Notes: generated by a model from the letters alone, not told the origin. A DNA stretch of 41,969 nt from an uncultured Carnobacteriaceae bacterium (GCA_938039195.1 CALHVK010000028.1:1-41969), one strand, 5' to 3'. Positions 32,289-41,083 are shown, numbered from the stretch's first letter. Translations and numbers: made by a program.

Positions 32289-33179
32289 CTATTCTATAAC
32301 GAGCAGGCCGGCACCAATGATACCATTATCCCCCTTAATGGTTGATGCTTGGATATGCTCCAGAATATGTTTTTGTTCGTGATGAAGGAGTTCCCCTAAC
32401 TCTTCTTTCACGAGTTCTATAAAGTCTGGGTTGTAGTTTGAAACACTACCTCCGAACACAATAGTTTTTGGATCTAGTAAGCAGACCATTCCATGAAGAA
32501 CACTTGCTAATCCCATAGCTGTTTCTTCGATGATACGGCTAGCTGCTTCCTCACCATTGCGCCATTTATCAAAGATGTCTTTCGTTGTCAATGTCTCGTC
32601 TTCATAGATTTCACGACCTGTACGCTCGATTCCGACACCCGAACAAGCCACTTCTAACGAATCGAGACATTCAAAGTAAGGCACTTTGACAAACCCAATT
32701 TCGCCTGAGAAACCTTCCCCGCGTAAGATTGTATTGTTGACGATGTTGGTGGCTGCGATTCCTGTTGATACCGTTACGTATCCAAACATATCTGTAGGTT
32801 TTAGATTGAGTAATCGATATTCCGCATAAGCAGCTACTTTAACATCATTATCGATTTTCACCGGTATGTCTCCGTACGTTTCCTTCAATCTTTCTACAAT
32901 TGGAAAATTAGCCCAAGGTATATTATTTTGGAAAATCGCTACCCCGTTTTCCACATCTACCTTCCCTGGTAATCCAACACCAATCCCATACGTATCCTGA
33001 ATGCGTAAATCATTATCATTGAGTACTTTATCCACCAGTTGGACCACACCTTGATATAAACTTTCGGCACTCGCTGTTTGGCTTGGGCTTTGTGAACGAC
33101 TAACGATCTCCCCATTTTCGTTAATCAACGCAACCGCGACCTTCGTCCCCCCAATATCAATACCAACCGCGACTTTCAT
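32289..33179 (-). CDS. ROK-family sugar kinase lacking the zinc motif
   Basis: The start is taken at the ATG at 33179, six nt after GGAGGG, giving 296 residues; an ATG six codons earlier overlaps that site. The ATP-binding DIGGTK is at 8-13 and the catalytic Asp112 in IDNDVKVAAYAE. The usual ROK metal site (GE-x-GH followed by Cys-rich CxCGxxGC) is lost: here GEIGF has Phe at the His position, and the cysteine block reads ECLDSLEVACSG. The protein has no DNA-binding domain, so it is an enzyme rather than a NagC/XylR repressor. Substrate (glucose, ManNAc, allose or other) cannot be told. It stands alone. Confidence 0.82.
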   Translation of the reverse strand: MKVAVGIDIGGTKVAVALINENGEIVSRSQSPSQTASAESLYQGVVQLVDKVLNDNDLRIQDTYGIGVGLPGKVDVENGVAIFQNNIPWANFPIVERLKETYGDIPVKIDNDVKVAAYAEYRLLNLKPTDMFGYVTVSTGIAATNIVNNTILRGEGFSGEIGFVKVPYFECLDSLEVACSGVGIERTGREIYEDETLTTKDIFDKWRNGEEAASRIIEETAMGLASVLHGMVCLLDPKTIVFGGSVSNYNPDFIELVKEELGELLHHEQKHILEHIQASTIKGDNGIIGAGLLVIE

Positions 33180-33295
33180 CAAAATCCCTCCGTTCATTAT
33201 GATTTCGCTTTCATAATTAGTTTACACCGAAAATTCTATTCTGGCTTTCCCTTTCTTGTTCTATCCTATAACTATTTTGCTGTCTTTCGTGTAAT

Positions 33296-33497
33296 TTGAA
33301 AAATGATAACCTTACTGATAGCCGTTTGTTCATAGTGGATTTTGTGATAGGGCACCGCCAAGAGCCCTAGGTCTCTTGGTCTTTGAAGCTTCAAACGCGG
33401 AGTACGAAAAGTGTTTCTACTCCGCGTAATTCACATTCAATGCTATTCCCCATCACTCATTCCACTATAACGGCTATCTTCAGGTATCATTTTTCAA
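33296..33497 (-). repeat. Structured intergenic repeat, copy F
   Basis: Arms AATGATAACC/GGTATCATT, GATAGCCGTT/AACGGCTATC, ATAGTGGA/TCCACTAT and GTGATAGGG/CCCCATCAC enclose the minus-strand core: TAATTCACATT (33427-33437 plus), stem 1 CGCGGAGTA/TACTCCGCG, AAGCTTCAAA (33386-33395) and stem 2 CCAAGAG/CTCTTGG. With copy G it fills the 654-nt gap 33180-33833 between eno and the ROK gene, where no gene is seen. Confidence 0.83.
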
Positions 33498-33551
33498 CCC
33501 CTCTTCTTAAACTCTCCTCTCTTATTTAGCAAAAATTGGGTATTAAATACT

Positions 33552-33750
33552 AAAGGATACGATACCAAAATATCCGTTTATAATGGAAATGGTAGTGAGA
33601 ACTGCATCAAATGTGAATTAGAGGGAGTTGCGAATGGTTTCGCTACTCCCTCTTTGAAGCTTTGAAGCCGAAAGACCTTAGGCTTGAGGCGGTGCCTCAC
33701 AACCATGTCCATTATGTAAAAACGGATATTAAACAGGTATCGTATCCTTT
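33552..33750 (+). repeat. Structured intergenic repeat, copy G
   Basis: Arms AAAGGATACGATACC/GGTATCGTATCCTTT, ATATCCGTTT/AAACGGATAT, ATGGA/TCCAT and ATGGT/ACCAT enclose the plus-strand core: AATGTGAATTA (33610-33620), stem 1 GAGGGAGT/ACTCCCTC, TTTGAAGCTT (33653-33662) and a stem 2 around AAGACCTTAGGCTT. It is in the opposite orientation to copy F, 54 nt away. Confidence 0.83.
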
Positions 33751-33782
33751 CAACCTTCGGTTGAATCTCTCAATTTTTGCAC

Positions 33783-33815
33783 AAAAAAGGAGGGGAAGCA
33801 ATCTGCTTCCCCTCC
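33783..33815 (-). terminator. Terminator of the glycolytic operon
   Basis: GGAGGGGAAGCA pairs with TGCTTCCCCTCC (33789-33815), followed by six T on the minus strand, directly after eno. Confidence 0.92.
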
Positions 33816-33833
33816 GTAATTCCTAGGAATTAA

Positions 33834-35132
33834 TTATTTTTTTAAGTTGTAGAACGCTGATAGACCTTGGTAAACAGCTAAGTCACCTAATTGATCTTCA
33901 ATACGTAATAATTGGTTGTATTTAGCAATACGGTCTGTACGGCTTAATGAACCAGTCTTGATTTGTCCAGCGTTTGTTGCAACTGCGATGTCAGCAATTG
34001 TAGCATCTTCAGTTTCACCAGAACGGTGTGAAACAACTGCAGTGTAACCAGCTTTTTGAGCCATTTCGATTGCGTTGAATGTTTCAGTTAAAGTACCGAT
34101 TTGGTTAACTTTGATTAAGATTGAGTTTGCAACGCCTTCTGCAATACCACGAGATAAGATTTCAGTGTTTGTTACGAATAAGTCGTCACCAACTAATTGA
34201 ACTTTTCCGCCTAAGCGTTCAGTTAATAATTTCCATCCATCCCAGTCGTTTTCGTCACAGCCGTCTTCGATTGTGATGATTGGGTATTTTTCAACTAATT
34301 CTGCTAAGTATTCAACTTGTTCAGCTGGAGTACGTTTAGCACCTTTTTCACCTTCGAAGATTGTGTAGTCATATACGCCATCTTTGAAGAATTCAGATGA
34401 AGCACAGTCAAATCCTAAGTAAACATCTTTACCAGGTTCTAGACCTACTTTTTTGATTGCTGCTAAGATTGTTTCTACAGCATCTTCAGTTCCTTCGAAT
34501 GTTGGAGCGAAACCACCTTCGTCACCTACTGCAGTTACTAAACCGCGGTCGTGTAAGATACCTTTCAATGCGTGGAATACTTCAGCACCCCAACGTAAAG
34601 CTTCTTTGAATGAAGGAGCACCAACAGGTAAGATCATGAACTCTTGGAATGCGATTGGAGCATCTGAGTGAGATCCACCGTTAACGATGTTCATCATTGG
34701 TGTTGGTAATACTTTAGTGTTGAATCCGCCTAAGTATTGGTATAAAGGTTGATCTAAGTAGTCAGCAGCTGCGCGTGCTACAGCGATAGATACGCCTAAG
34801 ATTGCGTTAGCTCCTAATTTACCTTTGTTTGGAGTACCATCTAATTCGATCATTAATTTGTCGATCGCCATTTGTTCACGAACATCGTAACCTAAGATAG
34901 CTTCAGCGATAATGTTGTTTACATTGTCAACTGCTTTTTGAACTCCTTTTCCTAAGTAACGAGATTTGTCGCCGTCACGTAATTCAACTGCTTCGTATTC
35001 ACCAGTTGAAGCTCCTGAAGGAACCATACCGCGTCCGAACGCTCCGCTTTCTGTGTAAACTTCAACTTCGATAGTTGGGTTCCCACGTGAGTCTAGTACT
35101 TCTCTTGCTAATACATCTGTAATAAATGGCAT
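33834..35132 (-). CDS. eno: Enolase
   Basis: The 432-residue enolase converts 2-phosphoglycerate to phosphoenolpyruvate. It has AREVLDSRGNPTIEV at the N-terminus, GASTGEYEAVELRDGD, the metal ligands in YLGFDCASSEF, TIEDGCDENDW and VGDDLFVTN, the catalytic KVNQIGTLTET, and SHRSGETED near the C-terminus. Codon use is strongly biased, as expected for a very highly expressed gene. It is the last gene of the glycolytic operon, 86 nt after gpmI, with a strong terminator behind it. Confidence 0.97.
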   Translation of the reverse strand: MPFITDVLAREVLDSRGNPTIEVEVYTESGAFGRGMVPSGASTGEYEAVELRDGDKSRYLGKGVQKAVDNVNNIIAEAILGYDVREQMAIDKLMIELDGTPNKGKLGANAILGVSIAVARAAADYLDQPLYQYLGGFNTKVLPTPMMNIVNGGSHSDAPIAFQEFMILPVGAPSFKEALRWGAEVFHALKGILHDRGLVTAVGDEGGFAPTFEGTEDAVETILAAIKKVGLEPGKDVYLGFDCASSEFFKDGVYDYTIFEGEKGAKRTPAEQVEYLAELVEKYPIITIEDGCDENDWDGWKLLTERLGGKVQLVGDDLFVTNTEILSRGIAEGVANSILIKVNQIGTLTETFNAIEMAQKAGYTAVVSHRSGETEDATIADIAVATNAGQIKTGSLSRTDRIAKYNQLLRIEDQLGDLAVYQGLSAFYNLKK

Positions 35133-35218
35133 GATTTATTAACTCCTTTAATATTTATTTTGTACGTTATTATTTTAATCGAAAATCATCAGACTTTCAA
35201 CCTTTGATAAGGTTTTCT

Positions 35219-36748
35219 TTATTTTTCGATTAATGATTCACCAGTCATTTCTTCTGGTTTTTCCACATTTAGTAAATCAAGCATAGTTGGAGCAACGTCT
35301 GCTAAACGTCCACCCTCGCGTAATGTTACACCTTTCTTCGTAACAATCACTGGTACTGGTACTGTTGTATGTGCAGTATGTGGTGTTCCTTCTGGTGTAA
35401 TCATTGTTTCTGAGTTACCGTGGTCAGCAAAGATAATTGCGCTACCGCCTTTTTCAAGGATGGCGTCAACAACTTTACCTAAGTTTTCATCCACTGCTTC
35501 AATCGCTTTGATTGTTGGTTCTAACATTCCTGAGTGTCCAACCATATCTGGGTTTGCGAAGTTTAAGATGATGGCATCATTTTCATCATTGATGATTGAG
35601 TTGTATAATGCATCTCCTACTTCATAAGCACTCATTTCTGGTTTCAAGTCGTAAGTTGCAACCTTTGGAGAAGGAATTAAAATACGGTTTTCGCCAGGGA
35701 ATTCTTCGTTACGTCCACCATTCATGAAGAATGTTACGTGTGGATATTTTTCAGTTTCGGCAATACGTAATTGTGCTAGGCCTGCTTTAGATAACACTTC
35801 ACCAAGAACGTTTGTCATTGGAATTGGTGGGAATGCAACTTCTGCATCCACGCTTGGGTTATATAAAGTCATTGTCACAAATTTAACGTTTGTAGCACGT
35901 GCACCACGGTCAAAGTTTGTCCACTCTTTATCAGTGAACGCATTTGATAATTGGATTGCACGGTCAGGACGGAAGTTGAAGAAGATGATTGCATCGTTGT
36001 TTTCAACTTTTGCCACTGGTTTGCCATCTTTAACGATTACTGATGGAATAACGAATTCGTCTGTAACGTCTTTAGCATAGCTATCTTCGATAACAGCTTG
36101 TGCGCTTTCGAATTGTGGACCTTCGCTATGAGCGATTGCATCATAAGCTAATTTCACACGTTCCCAACGTTTGTCACGGTCCATTGCATAGTAACGACCT
36201 GAAACTGTTGCGATTTCTCCAACGCCTACTTCAGCTAATTTATCTTCTAATGTTTTGATATAAGAAGGACCAGCTTTAGGATCTACGTCACGTCCATCCA
36301 TGAATGCATGAATGTACACTTTGTCGATTCCTTTTTCTTTAGCTGTTTCCACTAATGCTAACAAATGGTTGATGTGGCTGTGTACCCCACCATCAGATAA
36401 TAATCCGAATAAGTGTAATGCAGAGCCATTTTCCAAAACATGTTTAAATGCACCGTTTAATGCTGGGTTTGATTCGAATTCGCCTTCTTCAATTGCTTTG
36501 TCAATACGAGTTAAGCTTTGGTAAACGATACGACCAGCACCGATGTTTGTATGACCTACTTCTGAGTTCCCCATTTGGCCATCTGGTAGACCTACATCTA
36601 ATCCAGAAGCTTTTAATGTTGTATGAGGAAATTCGTTATAATAACGATCAAAATTTGGTTTTTTTGCTTGTGCAACGGCATTACCTTCAACGTCTGGTCT
36701 CCATCCGAAACCATCTAAGATAATGATTGCAACTGGTGATTTTGCCAT
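35219..36748 (-). CDS. gpmI: 2,3-bisphosphoglycerate-independent phosphoglycerate mutase
   Basis: The 509-residue alkaline-phosphatase-fold enzyme converts 3- to 2-phosphoglycerate. The catalytic Ser62 lies in GQMGNSEVGHTNIGAGR. Metal ligands include Asp12 (ILDGFG), the DGRDVDP loop, and the C-terminal ADHGN and HTAHT motifs. It overlaps the tpiA stop by one base (TAATG). The Mn2+-dependent type is the Gram-positive form and links glycolysis to manganese supply, of note given the Mn riboswitch elsewhere in the window. Confidence 0.96.
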   Translation of the reverse strand: MAKSPVAIIILDGFGWRPDVEGNAVAQAKKPNFDRYYNEFPHTTLKASGLDVGLPDGQMGNSEVGHTNIGAGRIVYQSLTRIDKAIEEGEFESNPALNGAFKHVLENGSALHLFGLLSDGGVHSHINHLLALVETAKEKGIDKVYIHAFMDGRDVDPKAGPSYIKTLEDKLAEVGVGEIATVSGRYYAMDRDKRWERVKLAYDAIAHSEGPQFESAQAVIEDSYAKDVTDEFVIPSVIVKDGKPVAKVENNDAIIFFNFRPDRAIQLSNAFTDKEWTNFDRGARATNVKFVTMTLYNPSVDAEVAFPPIPMTNVLGEVLSKAGLAQLRIAETEKYPHVTFFMNGGRNEEFPGENRILIPSPKVATYDLKPEMSAYEVGDALYNSIINDENDAIILNFANPDMVGHSGMLEPTIKAIEAVDENLGKVVDAILEKGGSAIIFADHGNSETMITPEGTPHTAHTTVPVPVIVTKKGVTLREGGRLADVAPTMLDLLNVEKPEEMTGESLIEK

Positions 36749-37503
36749 TATTTTACTGCCTCCAATAATGCTAAGAATGAATCTGGTTGTAAACTTGCTC
36801 CACCTACAAGAGCTCCGTCAACGTCTGGACAAGCCATGTATTCAGCAATGTTTTCTGGTTTTACAGATCCACCGTATTGTACGCGAACTTTGTCAGCAAC
36901 TTCTTGACCGAAGTCAGCTGCTACAACGTCACGAACAACTTTACACATTTTTTGAGCGTCATCTTGAGAAGCTGATTTACCAGTTCCGATTGCCCAGATT
37001 GGTTCATAAGCAATCACTAATGATGATACTTGTTCGTTTGATAATCCTTTTAACGCTGCAGAAACTTGTCCACCAACGAATTCAGAAGCTTTTCCTGCTT
37101 CGTAAGTTTCTAAAGTTTCACCACAGCAGATAATTGGTGTTAAGCCATTTCTGAAAATAGCATGTGCTTTTTTGTTGATGTCTTCATCTGTTTCGTGGAA
37201 GTATTCACGACGTTCAGAGTGACCAATCACTACATAGTGCACGCCCATTTCAGCTAATACTTTAGGTGAAGTTTCACCAGTGAAAGCACCAGCATCTTCG
37301 AAGTAGCAGTTTTCAGCAGCTACTTTTAATTCTGATCCTTTCGCAGCTTCTACTAAAGTGACTAAGTCAACTGCAGGAGCAGCAATAGCACTTTCTACGC
37401 GTTCGCCTGAAGGTAATTTACCAACAACGGCTTCCACAAAAGCTTGAGTTTCTTTTGGGTTTTTGTTCATTTTCCAGTTTCCGGCAATAATTGGTTTACG
37501 CAT
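36748..37503 (-). CDS. tpiA: Triosephosphate isomerase
   Basis: The TIM-barrel enzyme interconverts dihydroxyacetone phosphate and glyceraldehyde 3-phosphate. The start is set at the ATG giving MRKPIIAGNWKMNK, as in relatives (251 residues); a GTG two codons upstream is also possible because AAAGGAG lies close to it. Catalytic residues are Lys11, His95 (VVIGHSERR) and Glu167 (AYEPIWAIGTG). It is fourth in the operon, 26-32 nt after pgk. Confidence 0.96.
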   Translation of the reverse strand: MRKPIIAGNWKMNKNPKETQAFVEAVVGKLPSGERVESAIAAPAVDLVTLVEAAKGSELKVAAENCYFEDAGAFTGETSPKVLAEMGVHYVVIGHSERREYFHETDEDINKKAHAIFRNGLTPIICCGETLETYEAGKASEFVGGQVSAALKGLSNEQVSSLVIAYEPIWAIGTGKSASQDDAQKMCKVVRDVVAADFGQEVADKVRVQYGGSVKPENIAEYMACPDVDGALVGGASLQPDSFLALLEAVK

Positions 37504-37535
37504 ATACACAACATCTCCTTTTAAATGTTTTTAAA

Positions 37536-38726
37536 TTATTTTTCGCTAATTGCAGCAACACCTGGTAGTTCTTTACCTTCTAGATATTCTAGAGAAGCTC
37601 CACCACCTGTTGAAATGTGAGTGAATTTGTCAGCGTATCCTAGTGAGATTGCAGCAGCTGCTGAGTCCCCACCACCGATGATTGTAGTTGCGCCTTCAAG
37701 GTTCGCAATAGCTTCACATACACCGATTGTTCCTTTAGCAAAGTTTGGTAATTCGAATACACCCATTGGTCCATTCCATACAACAGTTTTTGCATCTTTT
37801 AAGTAGCTTGCAAATAATTCAACTGTCTTAGGTCCGATATCTAAACCTTCTTGGTCTGCTGGGATAGAATCTGAATCAACGATTGTTGCAACTGCATCGT
37901 TAGAGAATTCTTTAGCAACAACGTTATCGATTGGTAATACTAGTTTGTCGCCAGCTTTTTCCATAATTTCTTTAGCTAATTCAACGCGGTCTAATTCTAA
38001 TAATGAAAGACCTACTTCACGTCCCATTGCTTTGAAGAATGTGTAAGCCATTCCTCCACCGATAAGAACTTTATCAGCTTTGTCTAATAGGCTGTTGATA
38101 ACGCCGATCTTGTCTGAAACTTTCGCTCCACCTAAGATTGCCACAAATGGACGTTCTGGGTTATCTACTGCGCCACCGATGAACTTGATTTCTTTTTCCA
38201 TCAAGAATCCAGCAGCTGATTCTAATTGGCTAGCAATACCTACGTTTGAAGCATGCGCACGGTGAGCTGTACCGAATGCATCGTTAACGAATAAGTCTCC
38301 TAAAGAAGCCCAATATTTACCTAATTCAGGGTCGTTTTTAGATTCTTTCTTACCATCTAAATCTTCGAAACGAGTATTTTCGAATAATAAAACATCGCCA
38401 TCTTTAAGTGCATTAATAGCAGCTTCTAACTTTTCTCCACGAGTTTCTGGAACGAAAGTCACTGGTTTTCCTAACAACTCAGATAAACGTTCTGCAACAG
38501 GACGTAAGCTCAATTTAGCTTTGTCTTCTTCAGATTTCACTTTACCTAAGTGAGAGAATAAGATCACTTTAGCGTTGTGATCGATTAAGTATTTGATTGT
38601 TGGCAATGCTTGAACGATACGGTTGTCGTCTGTAATCACGCCATCTTTCAAAGGAACGTTGAAGTCCACACGAACTAAAACTTTCTTTCCTTCAACTTGT
38701 AAGTCTGTAACGATTTTTTTAGCCAT
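37536..38726 (-). CDS. pgk: Phosphoglycerate kinase
   Basis: The open frame runs upstream to 38807, but GTAGGAGGC before the ATG at 38726 and the family N-terminus (MAKKIVTDLQVEGKKVLVRVDFNVPL in parts) fix the start, giving 396 residues. It makes ATP from 1,3-bisphosphoglycerate. Motifs are RVDFNVP (about 19-25), LFSHLGK, ENTRF, FVNDAFGTAHRAHAS, ILGGAKVSDKIG and the nucleotide-binding GGGDSAAA. It is third in the operon, separated from gap by a hairpin that may adjust the ratio of the two proteins. Confidence 0.97.
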   Translation of the reverse strand: MAKKIVTDLQVEGKKVLVRVDFNVPLKDGVITDDNRIVQALPTIKYLIDHNAKVILFSHLGKVKSEEDKAKLSLRPVAERLSELLGKPVTFVPETRGEKLEAAINALKDGDVLLFENTRFEDLDGKKESKNDPELGKYWASLGDLFVNDAFGTAHRAHASNVGIASQLESAAGFLMEKEIKFIGGAVDNPERPFVAILGGAKVSDKIGVINSLLDKADKVLIGGGMAYTFFKAMGREVGLSLLELDRVELAKEIMEKAGDKLVLPIDNVVAKEFSNDAVATIVDSDSIPADQEGLDIGPKTVELFASYLKDAKTVVWNGPMGVFELPNFAKGTIGVCEAIANLEGATTIIGGGDSAAAAISLGYADKFTHISTGGGASLEYLEGKELPGVAAISEK

Positions 38727-38781
38727 AAAATAGCCTCCTACATTTTTATTTGGAGCGAGTGCATTACTCACATTATGAAAA

Positions 38782-38814
38782 CAGGGCGAGGAAGCGAATG
38801 CTTCCATCGCCCTG
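38782..38814 (-). terminator. gap-pgk intergenic hairpin (partial terminator or mRNA stabiliser)
   Basis: CAGGGCGA(T)GGAAGC pairs with GCTTCC(T)CGCCCTG (38782-38795 with 38800-38814, one bulge). On the minus strand only TTTTC follows, so termination would be incomplete. It could raise gap mRNA relative to pgk or protect the 3' end of a processed cggR-gap transcript. Confidence 0.7.
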
Positions 38815-38851
38815 AGAAAATAGATACGATTAGCTAAATCTATAGTTTAAA

Positions 38852-39853
38852 TTATAGTTTTGCGAAGTATTGTAAAGTACGAACTAATTGTGCAGTGTAT
38901 GACATTTCGTTATCGTACCAAGCAACAGTTTTAACTAATTGTTTGTCGCCTACAGTCATTACTTTAGTTTGAGTTGCATCGAATAATGAACCGTAAGTGA
39001 TACCTACGATATCAGAAGAAACGATTGGATCTTCAGTGTAACCGTAAGATTCGTTAGCTAATTCTTTCATAGCTGCGTTGATTTCTTCAGCAGTAACTGG
39101 TTTTTCTAAAACTGTTACTAATTCAGTTAATGAACCTGTTGGAACAGGAACACGTTGTGCAGCTCCGTCTAATTTTCCGTTTAATTCTGGGATTACTAAT
39201 CCGATAGCTTTAGCAGCACCTGTTGTGTTAGGAACGATGTTCACTGCTGCAGCGCGAGCACGACGTAAGTCTCCTTTTGGATGTGGAGCGTCTAATGTGT
39301 TTTGGTCACCAGTGTAACCGTGGATTGTTGTCATTAAACCTTCAACAATACCGAATTTATCGTTTAATGCTTTAGCCATTGGAGCTAAGCAGTTTGTAGT
39401 ACATGAAGCACCAGAGATAACAGTTTCTTTACCTGTTAAAATGTTGTGGTTTGTGTTGAATACAACTGTAGGAACGTCATTTCCACCAGGTGCAGAAATA
39501 ACAACGCGTTTAGCGCCACCTTTTAAGTGTAATTCAGCTTTTTCTTTAGAAGTGAAGAAACCAGTACATTCTAAAACGATATCAACGCCTAGTTCACCCC
39601 ATGGTAATTCTTCAGGATTACGGTTAGCAAGTACTTTAACTTCTTTACCGTTAACGCGGAAAGCTCCATCTAACACTTCAACTTCACCGTTGAAACGTCC
39701 TTGAGTTGAATCATATTTTAACAAGTGAGCTAATTGCTTAGCGTCTGTTAAGTCATTGATTGCAACAACTTCTAATCCTTCCACATCTTGAATACGACGG
39801 AATGCTAAACGACCGATACGTCCGAAACCGTTAATACCAACTTTAACTGTCAT
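38852..39853 (-). CDS. gap: Glyceraldehyde-3-phosphate dehydrogenase, NAD type
   Basis: This is a 333-residue glycolytic GAPDH. It has the NAD-binding GINGFGRIGR (6-15), Asp34-type NAD specificity in INDLTD, the catalytic Cys151 in SGASCTTNCLAP, and a standard C-terminal WYDNEMSYTAQLV. Strong codon bias points to very high expression. It is second in the operon, 30 nt after cggR, with TAGGAGGAAAA as ribosome site. Confidence 0.97.
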   Translation of the reverse strand: MTVKVGINGFGRIGRLAFRRIQDVEGLEVVAINDLTDAKQLAHLLKYDSTQGRFNGEVEVLDGAFRVNGKEVKVLANRNPEELPWGELGVDIVLECTGFFTSKEKAELHLKGGAKRVVISAPGGNDVPTVVFNTNHNILTGKETVISGASCTTNCLAPMAKALNDKFGIVEGLMTTIHGYTGDQNTLDAPHPKGDLRRARAAAVNIVPNTTGAAKAIGLVIPELNGKLDGAAQRVPVPTGSLTELVTVLEKPVTAEEINAAMKELANESYGYTEDPIVSSDIVGITYGSLFDATQTKVMTVGDKQLVKTVAWYDNEMSYTAQLVRTLQYFAKL

Positions 39854-39883
39854 ATAGTTTTTCCTCCTAGGAATTTTTTATTT

Positions 39884-40903
39884 TTATTTTTTGCGGGTTT
39901 CCCCGTTCAAAACCAACTCTGATGTCTCCTTGTCAATCACAAACCAAGTGCGATCCACTGGAGCTAATTTGGCATATGCTTTTAAAGCAGCTGCCTTCTC
40001 TGCGCCTTCCACAACGGCAATCGAATGTGGAATCGTAGATAAATCACTAAGATGCAGCCCTACTCGTGGGATTTTTAGCACCACATTTCCTTCTGCATCG
40101 AAGAAACAACCGAACGCTTCGCCAATTGCTTTCTTCTCTTTTAACGTAGCCATTTGTTCTTTGGTAAGGCCACGTCTCTCTCCCATTATAATAGCACTTC
40201 CAACGCTATATAACAAACACTCCGCCTTTTTCATGAGACCTATCGTCTTTGCGACTGAAGGTTCTTGCATTAGCGGTGCATAAGTCGCTTGTTGGACATG
40301 TTCTGGAACGAATAACGCTTCATGATGAGCGCCAATTCCAGTCGCCATTTTCTCACTGACATTATTTGCCTGAATCAGCATGGATCCAAACATTCCTCCT
40401 CTTGCAGGAACAATCGTAAGGTCTCTGTTCACCGAAATGTCTTTGGTGAACCCTTCACTGACACGGACCATCGTTTGGCCTCCAGTGATGGCAATAATGG
40501 AAGTTCCAAGCGGTAAGAGAACATCCATAATCTCTTGAACCAACTTAGATGTTTTTGTCGGATTCTCAACCACTTTTACATATTGGACGCCCAAGGTTTT
40601 AGCCACCTTATGTTCCACCAGACTCATCTGGATAAAGTTGTTTTTTAAATCATCCGACCGTTCTAATATAAATTCACCAACTTCTGTCAGTCGCATCCCC
40701 GAACCTTGCACTTCAATGAGACCTAATTCTTTCATCGCCTCACATTCGTTACGAAGTGTTCGCTCGGACATCTGAACCACTTTTGCAAGGGCTCTTCGTC
40801 CAATCGGCTGATACGTCGCAATCGCTTGTAAAATACGGAATCGCGTTTGAAGGGCGACTCGGCTTTCTGGAACTAATAAATGAGATAGATTAAGATAATT
40901 CAT
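39884..40903 (-). CDS. cggR: Central glycolytic genes repressor CggR
   Basis: The 339-residue SorC-family repressor is first gene of the glycolytic operon. It has an N-terminal winged helix (to about 85: GRRALAKVVQMSERTLRNECEAMKELG) and a sugar-phosphate-binding domain with ITGGQTMVRVSEGF and PARGGMFGS. Fructose 1,6-bisphosphate is the known inducer in Bacillus. Two matching GGGAC/GTCCC dyads lie upstream of the gene, around its promoter, supporting autoregulation of the whole cggR-gap-pgk-tpiA-gpmI-eno unit. Ribosome site is TTGGAGGAAGG. Confidence 0.94.
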   Translation of the reverse strand: MNYLNLSHLLVPESRVALQTRFRILQAIATYQPIGRRALAKVVQMSERTLRNECEAMKELGLIEVQGSGMRLTEVGEFILERSDDLKNNFIQMSLVEHKVAKTLGVQYVKVVENPTKTSKLVQEIMDVLLPLGTSIIAITGGQTMVRVSEGFTKDISVNRDLTIVPARGGMFGSMLIQANNVSEKMATGIGAHHEALFVPEHVQQATYAPLMQEPSVAKTIGLMKKAECLLYSVGSAIIMGERRGLTKEQMATLKEKKAIGEAFGCFFDAEGNVVLKIPRVGLHLSDLSTIPHSIAVVEGAEKAAALKAYAKLAPVDRTWFVIDKETSELVLNGETRKK

Positions 40904-40932
40904 CGAAACCTTCCTCCAATCATTTCCAGATA

Positions 40933-40951
40933 GGGTCGAAATTCGTCCCGC
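40933..40951 (-). promoter_or_regulatory. Candidate CggR operator, downstream site
   Basis: On the minus strand GCGGGACGAATTTCGACCC lies between the cggR promoter and its start codon. CGGGAC is the half-site known from the Bacillus CggR operator. It shares GGGAC-GAAT-x-CCC with the upstream site at 41063-41080. Confidence 0.6.
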
Positions 40952-40994
40952 TTATTTCCAGTATCTTTGAATCCATATTTCTGAACACATTTAT

Positions 40995-41022
40995 ATTTTA
41001 ACATAAAACAACAGAAATGCAA
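40995..41022 (-). promoter_or_regulatory. Promoter of the glycolytic operon
   Basis: TTGCAT (41022-41017), 16 nt and TAAAAT (41000-40995) on the minus strand, flanked on both sides by the GGGAC dyads. Confidence 0.55.
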
Positions 41023-41062
41023 CCGTGCTCAGATTACAATTTGGTTAAGAATTATGAATTTT

Positions 41063-41080
41063 CGGGACCGATTCAGTCCC
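41063..41080. promoter_or_regulatory. Candidate CggR operator, upstream site
   Basis: CGGGACCGATTCAGTCCC contains the inverted repeat GGGAC-N7-GTCCC. It lies upstream of the cggR promoter, about 130 bp from the second site, a spacing that would allow looping. No T run follows it, so it is unlikely to be a terminator for the neighbouring gene. Confidence 0.5.
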
Positions 41081-41083
41081 TAT

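Noticed and set aside
38727..38807. N-terminal extension of phosphoglycerate kinase
   Set aside because: The frame reads through the gap-pgk hairpin; the ATG at 38726 with AGGAGG is clearly the start.
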